From Pyronema omphalodes (Eukaryota; Ascomycota; Pezizomycetes; Pezizales; Pyronemataceae), in the NCBI GenBank assembly GCA_024516155.1, contig JAJJXM010000001.1, positions 1,736,001-1,800,000 on the forward strand: 64,000 nucleotides of DNA, written 5' to 3'. The position numbers and the translations under genes were made by a program. Below are positions 25,539 through 38,242 of the stretch, one piece after another (positions within the stretch are counted from its first letter, which is position 1; each line of letters starts with the position of its first letter). The notes beneath the pieces are model-generated. The model did not search any database. It saw nothing but the letters and a program-made list of their open reading frames with translations, and was not told the DNA's origin.

Positions 25539-26753
25539 ATGCCAAAACGTAAAGAACCCACCTCCGATCCAAGCTCCACGGCCGCAGCTCTAGAGGCCTC
25601 CGGTGAATTCGAAATATCCACCCCAACTTTCAACGGAGCTCTTAGTAAATTCGCCTTTTCCTCTCCTTCCTCTCCCACCTCCCCAAGTTCTCTTGGTAGT
25701 ACTCCCAGCAGACCATCCCGCACCAAATCCGCATTAGCAGCAATCAAGCCCACTTCCGTCCGGCGCTTCCCGCGTAATCATACAGCCAATCTCTCGCCCT
25801 CTGAACATCCTATGAAGTTGGAAGCAAAAGAAGAGGACTCAACCTCAACCACTGACAGTCCCGTAAAGAAGAAGCGAAAACGCCCAGCCAGTAAATATGC
25901 ACCTCCTAGCACCTACTCCCATCTCTCTGGTATCCCAGATGTGTTAGCCCCCAACTTGCTCTGTCTTTTCGTCGGTACAAACCCTGGATTATTGACCGCT
26001 AGTACTGGGCATGCTTATGCTTCTCCTTCAAATTTATTTTGGAAACTGCTCCATCAGGGTGGATTGACTCCGGATTGTAGAAGACCCCCAACGGATGATT
26101 TGAAGTTGCCGGAACTTTATTCGCTAGGGAATACTAATCTCGTTCCCCGCCCGACCAGAGATCAGGCGGAGTTGTCGGTACAGGAGATGGAGAATTGTGT
26201 GCCAATGTTAGAGGAGAAAGTTAGGAAGTGGAAACCAGAGGCGGTGGCAATTGTAGGGAAGGGAATTTGGGAGAGGTGTTTCAAGGTGAAGATGGGAAAG
26301 AAGCTGGGGAAAGATTTCAAGTTTGGGTGGCAAACGGAACGTATGGGAGTGGAGGACGGCTGGAAGGGGGCGAGAGTATTCGTGGCGGTTAGTACCAGTG
26401 GACTGGTGGCTGGGTATAAGTGGGATGAAAAATTGAGGATCATGAAGGAGCTTGGGGATTGGGTTAATCAGCGCAGGCAAGAAAGAGGAGAGACGGCACC
26501 GAGGGGGCTGCCGGAGGATGTGGTGAATGAGGCAGCAGAGAGGAGAGAGAGGGAACATAGAGAAGCGTTGGGGGAGATGGAAGTAAATAAAGAGGAAATG
26601 TTGAGCGAGGAGATAGAGGAAATTTCGGTGAAGGATGAGCAGGAGCATGAGGAGGGGCTAGTAATTAGGGGTGAGCTGGCGGATGGTTCTGATTCGTTGA
26701 TGGAGACGATTAAGTATGAGCCAGAAGGTGAGTTCATAATACCTTGGTCTTGA
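25539..26753 (+). CDS. G/T(U) mismatch-specific DNA glycosylase, TDG/Mug family
   Basis: A single exon of 404 aa. The enzyme flips out and removes uracil or thymine mispaired with guanine in base excision repair, in the nucleus. The N-terminal ~120 residues are Ser/Pro/Thr-rich and end in a basic nuclear-localisation-like patch (KKKRKRP, about 110-116). The Mug/TDG core follows. Motif A is VGTNPG at 145-150, with Asn148 as the likely catalytic residue, and then GHAYASPSNLFWKLLHQGGL, the usual substrate-pocket helix. VAVSTSGLVAGY near 286-297 corresponds to the second motif, which carries the intercalating loop. The C-terminal ~85 residues are Glu/Lys-rich and probably disordered. The ATG was chosen because the frame opens with MPKRKEP. 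No introns are needed. Confidence 0.92.
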   Translation: MPKRKEPTSDPSSTAAALEASGEFEISTPTFNGALSKFAFSSPSSPTSPSSLGSTPSRPSRTKSALAAIKPTSVRRFPRNHTANLSPSEHPMKLEAKEEDSTSTTDSPVKKKRKRPASKYAPPSTYSHLSGIPDVLAPNLLCLFVGTNPGLLTASTGHAYASPSNLFWKLLHQGGLTPDCRRPPTDDLKLPELYSLGNTNLVPRPTRDQAELSVQEMENCVPMLEEKVRKWKPEAVAIVGKGIWERCFKVKMGKKLGKDFKFGWQTERMGVEDGWKGARVFVAVSTSGLVAGYKWDEKLRIMKELGDWVNQRRQERGETAPRGLPEDVVNEAAERREREHREALGEMEVNKEEMLSEEIEEISVKDEQEHEEGLVIRGELADGSDSLMETIKYEPEGEFIIPWS

Positions 26754-27208
26754 TTCTAGCGAATTTTTTAAATTGTATGTGTCTTTCGATGCATTGGGGA
26801 TATTAACTGCATTATTCAAGAGCCAGATATGTTTGGAGTACAACACTAACTTTTTTTCTAATTGGGTAATAGGCAACTAATCACAGTGTATATCAGTTGT
26901 TTGTCTTTAATCTTTTGGTATCTTCTTTTACATCATACACAAGAATAATCGTGTACTTACAGGCGGAGCAAACTATCAAGATTTTTTATAAGTATCAAAT
27001 ATGCTCATCTAGTTGTTCATTTTCTACTAATTTTGCTCGGATGCTCACTCGGATTTTGTTTTCATAGAAATTCACAGATGGTCACTCGACAATTAGATGA
27101 ACCGAATTATTATTTGAACATTCCAGTCAATTACAATATACATCTACTTTTCCACACGCCTCATAATATTACATATTTTCCTCCACTAATTCCTGATCAT
27201 GAAACCGC
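26754..27208. other. Convergent intergenic region
   Basis: AT-rich region between the 3' ends of the DNA glycosylase (+) and the Ala/Pro repeat protein (-). It likely holds two 3' UTRs and no gene. Confidence 0.55.
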
Positions 27209-29044
27209 TTAGAACTTGTAGGTGGCGGGGGCAGCCTCCTCAGCAGGGGCAGGGGCAGCAGCCTCGGGGGCAGGGGCGGCGGGAGCCTCAGGAGCGGGGG
27301 CAGGGGCCTCAGCAACGGGCTTCACGTCCTTGGGAGCCTCCTCGGGAGCGGGGGCAGACTCAGCGGGGGCCTCGTTTCCGTAGGTAGGGGCGGGGGCAGC
27401 CTCGGCGGGCTTCTCCTCAGCGGGGGCAGGGGCCTCAACAGGCTTCTCCTCAGCGGGGGCAGGGGCCTCAACGGGCTTCTCCTCGGCAGGCTTCTCCTCA
27501 GCGGGCTTCTCCTCAGCAGGGGCGGGAGCCTCAACGGGCTTCTCCTCAGCGGGGTGAGAGTCCTCGTTTCCGTAGGTAGGAGCGGGGGCAGCCTCCTCAG
27601 CGGGCTTCTCCTCAGCAGGGTGAGCCTCCTCTACGGGCTTCTCCTCAGCGGGGTGGGGAGCCTCAACGGGAGCCTCAGGAGCGGGAGCGGGCTTCTCAGC
27701 GGGCTTCTGCTCAGCAGGCTTGGGGGCCTCGGGAGCAGGAGCGGGGTGGGCTCCGTAAGAAGGGGCCTCGGGAGCGGGAGCAGGAGCCTGAGTGGGCTGC
27801 TCAACGGCAGGAGCAGGGGCGGGAGCGGGCTTCTCAGCGGGCTTGGGGGCCTCAGCAACGGGCTTCACCTCAGGGGCGGGCTTGGGAGCCTCGGGAGCAG
27901 GAGCGGGGTGAGCGCCGTAGGAAGGAGCCTCGGGGGCGGGAGCAGGAGCCTGGGGAGCAGGAGCAGGGGCCTGGGGAGCGGGGGCAGGAGCCTGAGGAGC
28001 GGGGGCAGGCTGCTGAGGAGCAGGGGCCAAGGTAGCCTCACAAGGAGCGGTCTTGGTGGCAGTGTTGGTGATGGTGTTGGTAATAGTGTTGGTGATGGTG
28101 TTAGTGATGGTCTTGGCCTCGGCGGTCTTGGTGACGATCTTGGTCTCGGTGTGGTTGACGGTGATGTACTGAGGTGCAGCAGTCTGAGTGACGGTCTTGG
28201 CCTCGGCGGTCTTGGTCACGGTGTGGGTGGCAGGAACGCAGGTCTCGACCTGAGGAGCGGGGGCGGGAGCCTGAGGAGCGGGGGCCTCGGCAACGGGCTT
28301 GACCTCAGGAGCGGGCTTGGGGGCCTCAGGAGCAGGGGCGGGGTGAGCTCCGTAAGAGGGAGCCTCAGGAGCGGGGGCGGGAGCCTGAGCGGGCTGCTCA
28401 ACGGGCTTGGGGGCCTCGGCGACGGGCTTGACCTCAGGAGCGGGCTTGGGGGCCTCAGGAGCAGGGGCGGGGTGAGCGCCGTAGGAAGGAGCCTCGGGGG
28501 CAGGGGCGGGAGCCTCGGGAGCAGGAGCAGGGGCGGCCTCGGGGGCGGGAGTGGCAGCAGGCTGCTCAACAGGCTTGATGGCAGTGGGCTGGTATCCGGT
28601 GGCGGTGGTGGTGATCAAAGACTCGGTGAAAGAGAGAGTCTCAGTTCCCTTGGTGTAAGGAGCACAGGGGACCTTGGTGGTCAAAGTGACGACGTAGGTG
28701 GTGCTGGCCATGGGGTTGGATCCAGCTCCGGTTCCGGAGGGAGCAGCACCAGTGGGGACGGGAGCACCGGTGGCCTCAACGGGGTGAGGAGCAACTCCGC
28801 TGGCAACGGGGGCGGGAGTCTGGTGAGCAAGGGCAGAAGTGCAAGAAGTGGAAGGAGCAGCGGCGGCAACGGGAGCAATCTCAGAACTAATAATAATTAT
28901 TAGAATGTTAAAATCTCAAAAATATTGATGGAATACTCACGGAGCAGCAGCGGCGTTGTTAGGAGCGTATCCGTATCCGGGCAAAGCGTTGGAGACGGAA
29001 GCCAAAGCGGCGAGGGCAATTGCCAATCTGGTGACCTTGTACAT
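27209..29044 (-). CDS. Secreted Ala/Pro/Glu-rich repeat protein, probable cell wall or extracellular protein
   Basis: Two exons on the minus strand, 29044-28941 and 28886-27209, giving 593 aa. The first exon encodes a signal peptide (MYKVTRLAIALAALASVSNA), so the protein enters the secretory route. Next come about 110 residues with two cysteine-containing parts, including a TTYVVTLTTKVPCAP segment common in fungal wall proteins. The rest is dominated by PAPEAP-type repeats. A unit with SYGAHPAPAPEAPKP occurs four times. A Thr-rich stretch in the middle repeats TNTI four times, and the later third changes to HPAEEKP and VEAPAPAEEKP units. The C-terminus (PATYKF) has no GPI-anchor signal. Codon use is strongly biased to C/G at third positions, unlike the neighbours, suggesting high expression. 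The intron is 54 nt. A TATA-like TTTATTTAA lies about 170 bases upstream. I do not recognise a named family. Confidence 0.85.
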
Positions 29045-29670
29045 GGTGATTATGGGTATATGATTATTTGCTGTTTAGTGAAAGACGAGAACGATTTCCT
29101 TGGACAGGGAACGAGTGACTGCAAGGAATGAAAGAGTAAAAACAAAGACGATTTTTTGACTGTGGAAGTGACTGAGGATAGGAATTCAAAGAGGTGATGG
29201 GGGAGGCAGTTTAAATAAACCCAAATCTCCAGGGAGGTCGAATGTTCATCCTCAACTCATCGTTACTACATTGGGACCAGTGTGATTCATCTCAGGAGGG
29301 AAGGGATGCTCAATTGGACGCATCTTCCATAACTAGTAATAGATTGATAAACCATAGTTCAGCCATGCAGAAATTAAACTATGCTCCTCTTGATACTAGG
29401 CTGATCCGTGGAAAGTAGGAAGGGCCCATGTTGCCAGGCCTATCTCACTTTGAATATCGTCTGTTGAATCTCCATCGTCAATTGAGAAGCTCAGTTAGCT
29501 ATTTTTGGTATCGTCACACAGCCACATTTAAGCTTCAAGTTTTATCCATAGACGCTGATACTTGGGACCGGGCCTCTAACATCTATAACTGGAAAGCTTC
29601 AAACATCTGAATCTGCACAGACTGTATTCACTGTGGGGAGACCTTGGTCGAGAGCTCCTGAAGCTCCTTA

Positions 29671-30114
29671 CTACCAAATGCCACAAACTATAGGAGCTTC
29701 GCACCTCCAGTTTCCCATGCCACTATTGGTTGGTATCGTTTTAAACGCTGCTGGCGTTAGATGGCGTCCTTCCGGATGAATCCTACGGGCCCGACCATAG
29801 CGTTGCCCTAAAACCAAACGACTTCCCTCATCAGTCTGGGGCAATTTCCGCCGAGAAATGTAGTGGGTCGGACCGTTTCTCGCTTGGGGAATGTCAATGC
29901 CGTTAATGACTTCGTTGGGGTAGGTTGAGGTTGCCACAATTCCTGTGGCTGAACAGTGAGGTGCAGTTATCCGAAAGATTGATGCTTCTGTCGACTTCAT
30001 TCGACGTTGTGATAGACCCTGAATAAGCATCAATTTGTTCCCCTGATTATCAACCCTTAATCTTCGCATTAAGCCAATGTAGATATCCGTGCCCCCCGCA
30101 CTCCGCCTATCCAT
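29671..30114 (-). CDS. Hypothetical ORF, uncertain
   Basis: A 147-aa frame with a true ATG (MDRRSAGGTDIYIGLMRRL...) and fairly even, protein-like composition. There is no signal peptide, membrane segment or motif I can name. It could be an exon of a larger degraded gene, or chance. It lies alone in a gene-poor stretch downstream of nothing obvious, so support is weak. Confidence 0.2.
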   Translation of the reverse strand: MDRRSAGGTDIYIGLMRRLRVDNQGNKLMLIQGLSQRRMKSTEASIFRITAPHCSATGIVATSTYPNEVINGIDIPQARNGPTHYISRRKLPQTDEGSRLVLGQRYGRARRIHPEGRHLTPAAFKTIPTNSGMGNWRCEAPIVCGIW

Positions 30115-33100
30115 TGGCGGTTAGGAGGCGGTGGGTGCGTACGCGTATGGCCCTAGAAACCCTAGACACCCCAATTTGGTGCGACGTTGATTCGTTCCTG
30201 GTTTTGATTTCACGCTTGGTAGCGATATTATCCAAAGACCCTCGACCTGTGCCAGCAGCCCTATCGATGGTATTTGCTGGAGCATGTGCGTTTAGCGAAT
30301 AGGAGAAGCTCTATTTCAGTGGATTCGCGAATGTCACAGACTGCTGAGGAGTCCCGGTGGGGAGGATTCACAGTCAGTGAGCTCTCGCCTCCAGAATCTC
30401 GCGATGTCAACCCCAGCGCGCGTGCTCCGGATCCGTCGGTGTCTGTTGCTGCCTTCCTGACAGCGCGTGCGATCGACAGAAGGCGGTGCATCCAACTTAC
30501 ATGTGTACCTGAAGGTAGCGGTTTCTGATGTGTGATAGACACATCTAAAAGTCACCCTGCATCCGAAGTGTGGTTGTGGTCTGAAGATGGTGTGCGTAGG
30601 ATGGATATTACCGTTGAGACGATGGTGCAATGAATTTGGATTTGGCACGTTTTTCTCACACGACCCCAATTGGATCAAATATCCTTCTGATGAATTCATG
30701 TTGACGATCAATAGATTTTCGAAGGTTTTGTTTGACAGCGGAAGTAAGTTTTGCGCAGATAATTGAGGCAGAGCACAGATTCAGGGGTTGCATAACTCTG
30801 TCGATCGATGCATATCTCAACAATAACAACCCAAACAACGCCGGTGCACCATGACGACGTCAGAATTGAAGATCACACGAGTCGGTGACGGATATACAAC
30901 ACGTTCTCTAGTATTCCCGAGATTTGACTCGAAAATCTCGAAGGATTTACAATATCCTCAATAATAACACGCACAAAACTCTGGGCAAACCACGTAACGG
31001 TTGTCCGATGCGACAACAATCCGTCCTGTACTCCGAAAGTTGGTACATCGTCTTTAGTATCAATCTATTTAAAGTTAATTGCTCGTGAAAAGCGACGAGC
31101 CGGACGATGAAAGGTCGAAATGACTTCAGCTCGCCGAGACGATGTCACCATCATCCCCTGGCTCGCTGCTTAGGCCGATCGAATATGGCGGGTAGGTATA
31201 ACTTCTTAGGGAAGGACACCGAAGCGGATTCGAAGCGCAGGAGAACGGAACTTAAGGAACCCCCGGAACGCCAGGGCAACCTAGAAAACTGGGAACCTTG
31301 ATGGAACCCTGAAGGAAGCTGTCTCGAAGCACACCGGATGGATAAAAAGGGTGGTAACCTCCCGGAGCTTCCAAAAAATATCCGAAGCTCTCCGTGATGT
31401 GCTGAATTCAGGAGTTCAACAAGACATCTTACCAGAAGAAAGTTCCTCTATCCCAGGTAGCGGGTGCTCAGCCATCTTTCTCCAGCTGAGCGAGTTTGAG
31501 GATCTTACATTCCAAGAAACCGGTTCCGCAAGCTTCCGCCTTGGTAGTGGCCTTTGCGTTGGCATAAAGACCTGTGAGCGCCGCTGCAATGCAAAGGGAG
31601 TGCCCGCTGATACTACAGCTTTTAAAGGGCGGGTTTCTCTCGATTGATGCGCTGGCCGAAGATGTATATCACCTCTATCAAGATTTTGCGGCATGAAGAT
31701 GCAGTTTGACGTTCCCTCACCGCCCATTCTGTTGTCATTACCTTCGTTTGCCGCAAACGCAGCGAGTGAAGTCAATTGCTTTTTTGCTATCATTGAGCTA
31801 CCTGATTATAATATCATTAACTTTAATCAGATACCTGTAACAGATCATAAGTGATCTCCAACCGAAATTGTCACAATATTTACCGGATATTGATTTTATT
31901 TTCGCCACGAAATTGTTATTTACCCATTAAGCTCGATAACTTCGTATCATCCATACGGACACGCGAATATGGTAATACTTAAAAACCATTACATTCGAAG
32001 GATTACCCTTGTCTCTTGTAATATCTAATATTCCTGTAACACTGCACAGCGGGGCACGAATTTGTCGATAATTTCACAGCGGGGTTCATAATTATCAAAA
32101 AACAAAATGATCACGGTTAGCTATCGATAAAGTAACAATATTTAGTTCTGAGACATAGAAAACTTCCGACGGAAATTGCACGTCATTTAATCCCGGTCTC
32201 CGCCGGTCTATACAATACAGCGAGATGCTCAGGCTTTCAGCTGGGACGGCGTATCGCATGACCCAATACCAACGCCCAACGCCTTTTGCAGAGGTTATCT
32301 TGATCAAACAACCAGAGACATGTTGTTTTCTAGCTCATTAGTAGCTCGCGTGATTCACTCTGCAGCATCAACCAACATTGATTGCTAGTGACTACTAGTG
32401 ACTTGACCATGAAGCGCCAGTCGTGTGATATCCCATGATGCCGAAATGTTTCATCTGCCGTGATCCTACTGCATATTCACAGCGCACAAAATACAATGCC
32501 GATTGGTCCGAGAGACATAAAGCGTGACAGGGGGTAATAAAGATACCTTAATTGACGCAATTATCTCAAACATTCTACGGATATCTGCCGACCGTTAGAT
32601 GGCAACTGTTTTCTGTTGGCTCGCACGGAATTCCGTTGGATTGGAATCTAGATTCCTCATTTCGCTCATTTCATGCGTCCCGTCTACTCAATCTGGCCAG
32701 AGGGTATAACCGAATAAAATTCTATGAACCTATGAAACAGTAAGAAATAGGTATCACGAGTGTCACGAGTGTTACGAGATAATAGTTCACGTGCTGCTTA
32801 CAAAGTTAGAATTGCCAATTTCCGGAAAACCCAATCATGTATTCTTTTCTTAGACCTCGTTCTCGCTGTAAATAATTGCGTGTGGAACTCACGAGACCAA
32901 AAGTTCAAAACTTTCAACATTACCAATCATCCCATCTAGGCGCCGTTTAAATGGTTGGTTTGCATAACATCTTCAGCTGCAGCCGCAGCCGCAGCCGTCG
33001 TCCAAGGGTCGAGGGTCTAGGGTCCATCTGGTTTTTTAAATTAAAAATATTTCCGCTATTCCCTGTGTCTCTAGATCTATGAATTTCACCATAATGCATG

Positions 33101-34927
33101 AAAATCTTATCTGATTCATAATCATGCTTCAATGTTATCGGTGTGTTAATGGCGTTGGCTTGCATAAACATTTCCCCACAAATCTCAGCCCAAGGCTGTA
33201 GATTTCCGCCCGCTCCCGAATGCAAGAATACAAGATTCCAATGACCATAAACTCTAAATAGTAATACGTCATATGCGCACTTTTACGGTGACAGCAGCAG
33301 GACTAGAATTTTTTTGTGACGGGCATGGGGTTACACGGATCGGAAAGCTTATAGGTTGGGGTTTGCATTTGTGGATGCATTGCACATATTTCACACACAC
33401 CCTGTAGAAAAGAGTTACAGGCCTGAATACTTGCACAAAACCAGATTCCCATTTCTGAATTCCTGAATCCATGATTTATCTTTTCCGATCTCTAATTCCT
33501 GATTTATAATTGACGAATAAAAGCGACTAAGCGGTAAGCTTTTGCACTCTCACTGAGCCATTACGTTTATATCCGGTCTTTGGCGTTGAAACAAATAAGA
33601 AAACATGCAAATCTATGTATCATAAGTGGAGGCATCTATGTAATATGAACCATGCCGAAGCACCCATGCGATGAAGCTTTATTACGCCTTTCGTCTTTCC
33701 CTGTATACAGAAAATAGTTGCCCTCGTACAAACGTCAGCAAGGGAAACATGGAAAAATAACCTGCAACTACCCTTCTATATCTATATCTAAAGTTACAGT
33801 ACATAAGTGCAATGTCATGTAAGGTCTCTTAGTATGTACGAAAGAGGTTCAAACATGTCCTTTTGTTTGACTTTGGGCTTTCTTGCTTATCACTTCTGTC
33901 CTAGTCTATAGAACTACATCAAATCTAGCTAAAAAATGTTTAATTAAAAACTCTCGTGCACGAGTGGACAAAGTACATAAGCCGGTATGTTGCCATGTTA
34001 CCACATTGCTCATATTACAATCTGGAATCATAGTGGCGGTTATGGCTGGAAGATATATACTTTAGAATGCAACATGAGACGTCATGTTCCAATGTGTAAT
34101 TGTGCAAGTGAGTCATGGGGCAAAGTACCTGATTGTAAAGCTGCGAGTGGAAGGCAAGCCGAGTGAATGCTTAATAGGATGCTTAAATTCTTGTATGGCT
34201 ACTTATACTAAGTTTTGTAGCTGCTAGTTTCTTTAGGTACTTGAGGGCTGATGGTTCCCCATGGGCCATAGGCCCCGGTGAGTTTCAGTGCATATGATGC
34301 AATTGTTTTGGGCTTTGGTGGACGTTGCGGGGCTTTATTAAACTCAAAGTTTCACTATAGAGTACAGTGAATTACATACACAAGTTTCATATTCCTAGTT
34401 CGTGAAGTTTGTATATAACCATGTGACAATGCGGCACAAAGTAAACACATACAAACAAACACACACCCTCTTGTGGCACATGGTAGAAGCTCGGCGACAT
34501 ATCAGACCAAACTTACTTTGAGTACAATTCATTCAGCATACATACTACTGGCCCGTTGATAGAGAACTTGATAAAACGGGATGAAGCTTGACAAATCACG
34601 AATTTATGAATAATAGATGAGAAAATCCCCAATCTGGCATGGATCATTAATAATTTTATAACCTCTAAATTCGACCCCATTTTCATAAGTTAACCATCTC
34701 ACTCACTAATTGCTGAAGTGCTTTTTCTCTTTCTGACGGACAAAACAGAAGATGGATCGTCCGTGCCCTATGCATATCAGAAGCCAGCAAGGCAGCTAGC
34801 GAGTGATACCTTACACTTCAGAACTTCACTTTACCTTGATCATTTCACTTTTACATCACAGTATATATCGGGCCATCGCATTTCTCCTAGTCTAGTTTTT
34901 AATGACCTGGTCTAGGCCTGACCTCCC

Positions 34928-34943
34928 GGGGGGGGGGGGGGGG
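34928..34943. repeat. Poly-G run (16 bases)
   Basis: A 16-base G run in intergenic DNA, followed directly by TACA/CATC-type simple sequence up to about 34985. It is a likely replication or sequencing slippage site. Confidence 0.85.
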
Positions 34944-35945
34944 TACATACAGATATACATACATCCATCCATCTATCCACCCATCTCGTAACGTTCTTGA
35001 TAATTGCACTCCGGCCCCACTAAGCACTTTGCCACACGCATGGTTTTTCTATCATGCCCGGCTGTGGCAACTATCAAGGTATCAAAATACATATGTATCG
35101 CCTCTTACTAAAAGTTTCGGTGATGTTTATAAACATAGATAGATACCTGAAGTGTTCGCATGGGCATTAAGCCATCGCGCTTGTTTTACAACGTACTGTT
35201 GCTCTTTCACATGCACATGGCGTCTATGTAGCTACCGCTATCAATCTGATTTTGCTAAAAAAATAATTTATTAACGTTACCAAACATTTCTTTGCGTGTG
35301 AATATTTAATCTAAGATATATTGCCAGCGTGTTTTACAGAAAATCTACATAGCAGGGTTCTCTTTTAATCCCGCTGTCAATCCATCTGCACCATCACAGC
35401 GAAATAGTGAAACTTTACCGCAGCTAGATCTAGTATCACAATGGCTTTGTTTTACTTTCTCCGACTAACAGCAATAGATCTAAGCTCGAGCTTGTTGGTG
35501 GCTTTAGAAGCCCAGCCTTGTGGCTGCTTTATACCGTGACGCATCTTATGGCGAAAAAGCCATGAACGTCTAGAAGCGACAAGAAAAAGGCCCCAGTGCT
35601 CTGTGCGAGGTCAGGTCAGACTCACCGAAGCTCCAGGCAACATGCAATAGGCAACAGGCAACAGGTAACAGGCAACCGTTGAGATTTATCATACGATCTG
35701 TTTTCGAGAACCGGTGTCTTATCCAGTGGGGAATGACATCTAGAGCCCGCCACAGCCCACGAAGCGAGCTGCGAGTTATTATGATTACGATCCATCAGAT
35801 CGGATACCTTAGAATAAATGATTACTATGTAGCTGCAGATAGTCTTACAAGAAGTATACTGTATTTAAAGGCAACAGGATCCAGGTATGTACTATAGTAC
35901 GATATATATGTAGTTCTTATTTCTGAGCTCAACAGGGTTTTGCCC

Positions 35946-35970
35946 AGCATAGCATAGCATAGCATAGCAT
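35946..35970. repeat. AGCAT pentanucleotide microsatellite, five copies
   Basis: Five perfect head-to-tail copies of AGCAT in intergenic DNA. Such tracts usually vary in length between strains. Confidence 0.9.
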
Positions 35971-37699
35971 CATAAGCTCACCAACAATATGCCTGTATAT
36001 CTGAGTCCACTGATCTCATCCCGCTGAGAATGCTGAGAATGATGCAAATAAGATATGCTGAGTAGAGAACCGTAGTTTTGGGGTTACTGGGATTTCTAAA
36101 AGCACACTAACGTAATACAGCGGCGTTGGACTAAACCGTTTATGGTGGCATATGTATACCAGATATCTGACAACTATGACGCGAATGACGCGAATGACGC
36201 GGCGTAGCTGGGAGCAGCTCGGAAGCTCAGAACTAGGTGAGCTAGGTGAACCTACTAGGGGACAGAAGAAGAGATTTTACAATTTTACAGGGAATCTAAG
36301 AAGCTATGTACGCAGGATGGATAATGGCAAACAGACAGCGATACATCGATTGGTTAAGATCTTTGGATGTAAGAGTCATACGCCGGTTTGTTGTTGTACA
36401 GACTTTGCAGAGCTGAGGCTTTTTAACTAGTTCCCTATGATTCCATACAGATTTCTATTTTCCTTCTGTTTTTTTTTTTTTTTTTTCCTTCTGCCTAAAT
36501 ACCAACGGATAATGATGGGACTGGGGGGGAAAAAACTAACTACCGATAGCTTGATGATCTTCCATGCGAAATACAATCTGTAAAATACACACGTCAAGTG
36601 CGTTTGAAGCACAGAAGCGCAGAAGCACATAACCATTTCCTTTCTATTACAACACACCACGTTACCATTTTTCTCGATGCCCAGTTCCAAAATATTTTAC
36701 ACAAGTCTCGCAGATAGACTAAGCATCCACCATTTATGTATGTACATAACACATTCCATCAGCATCCTAACAGGTTCCATATCCCCGGGTCACTATTGGC
36801 GCGGAGCCATCTCAACTATGTACATATGGTGGTATCCCTTCGTCGTGTGGAGCCCTGGGAGGGGAGGGGTGTCACAAACAGACCCCTGAAGCAGAAGCAG
36901 CCATCGGCAGGTGAGGAAGAAAAAAAAAAGGAGCCCGCCACCACCCACCAACAACACACCCAGCCAGCCCAGGTAAGATTATGTTACAGTATGCACAGGC
37001 GATCACACTCGCGAATCAAGATCTCAATGCGGATAATAAATGTAACTTTGGTTTGAAGGTAACCTAAAAATACAGTAAAAAAAATGTTTTCCTTTCTCTT
37101 CCTTCCCTTTGCCACCACTTCCTTTGTTCGCTACCATTCACTGTCTTCTAGTGGTTTTCTGTATCCATATATGTACATACATATGTCGGAATAGTTACAG
37201 TAACAAGAAATCGCCACAAGATGAGCAAACTCGCCGTTCGCAGCCACAACCACCACATGAGCAGATAGAAAAACTTGGTAAAAGTAGAATTTTTATAAAA
37301 GAAGTGGTAGATTCGAATTCCACAAAAATCAAGATCCAAACTAACGCCGCTAACCCCATCCGCAGAAAGCAAGCTGCAACACAAAAACATTGAAAGTAAC
37401 AAAAAATAACTCCAACCCAGAAAGGTATCTTATCTCGGTTTCCAAATCCTTCGAAAGCTTTGCAGATGTAAAAATAACGCCGTTTGATATTCCCCAAATC
37501 CCATAAAACCTCCTTGTATCCCAGATAGAAACCAGATCCCATAAAAAAAATATCCCAAAAAGCTCTTAGCAAGGCGCACACCTCTCAGGAATGGAGGGGA
37601 AGCGTCGTCGCAAGGCTGTTGCCGAAAGTGAAACGCAAAAAACAAAAACAAGGACAACCATTAAAAGCGATATTTTTAAACTTCAACACTCCCTATGAT

Positions 37700-38242
37700 C
37701 TAGGCAGCTGCGACTCTTCGCTTAGTGATGTCTCTTGACCGGTTCTTGCGAACTCCACTAGCTTCTGCTAATGCTGATCCGGCACTCTGTTTGCGACACG
37801 ATGGTGACGAAACTGATTTTACAAGCTCGCCAAGCTGTCTGAGAAGATCATCACTCGTTTGCATGCGTGCCATGGATTGTCTCTTGCGTCTGACATCCTC
37901 AAAAGGCTTCTTCTCGGGTTCACAGGACTCATCGTCAGAGGTGTCGGGAGATGCTGGAGAGAGGGCGAGAGATAGTAATGTGGAGGTTAAGGCATCGTGA
38001 GAAGGTGCGTTGAAGTAAGTGTAGCAGCTCTCGGAGTCAGAAGGTGATACTCCAGGAGAGTGTAGAGGTGACATGGGTGGTGTTAATGGCTCGTTAAGCT
38101 TGGAGATGTGCATCGGGATGTGGAGAGCGGCAGTCTTGCGGGGACGAGCTTGGTTGATCGGAGCTTGATCCATGGGACTGGATGTGTTTGCAGAGCGAGT
38201 AGAGTCGAGATCGACCGAAGGGAAGGCGAAGTTTTCGAACAT
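37700..38242 (-). CDS. Hypothetical Ser/Pro-rich protein
   Basis: A single-exon frame of 180 aa starting with ATG at 38242. It is rich in Ser, Pro and acidic residues. Clusters of SP/TP sites around residues 52-70 (LTPPMSPLHSPGVSPSDSES) resemble proline-directed kinase targets. A short Leu-rich segment follows (TLLSLALSP), then acidic DTSDDESCEPEKKP, then basic patches near 117-122 (RRKRQS) and at the C-terminus (RSRDITKRR). It has no signal peptide or membrane span. The pattern suggests a phosphorylated, mostly disordered nuclear or cytosolic regulatory protein, but this is inference. I do not recognise a family. The sequence upstream to about 38470 is rich in GT/TG and probably holds its 5' leader. 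Confidence 0.65.
   Translation of the reverse strand: MFENFAFPSVDLDSTRSANTSSPMDQAPINQARPRKTAALHIPMHISKLNEPLTPPMSPLHSPGVSPSDSESCYTYFNAPSHDALTSTLLSLALSPASPDTSDDESCEPEKKPFEDVRRKRQSMARMQTSDDLLRQLGELVKSVSSPSCRKQSAGSALAEASGVRKNRSRDITKRRVAAA

Larger units (their letters stand above)
29045..37699. other. 8.6-kb stretch with no supported gene
   Basis: Apart from one low-confidence frame at 29671-30114, I see only short frames on both strands, none with a recognisable domain. Composition shifts from mixed (29.2-31.7 kb) to AT-rich (31.8-37 kb). Simple repeats noted include a 16-base G run at 34928-34943, AGCAT five times at 35946-35970 and a T18-like run near 36470. I found no reverse transcriptase, transposase, terminal inverted repeat or tRNA. 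The final ~700 bases probably hold the 3' UTR of the gene at 37.7 kb. Confidence 0.45.

Noticed and set aside
27554..28903. A 449-aa + strand open frame (Gly/Ser/Leu/Arg-rich) opposite the Ala/Pro repeat protein
   Set aside because: It is the antisense shadow of a GC-rich repeated coding region. The minus strand has a signal peptide and a well-formed intron; the + frame has neither.
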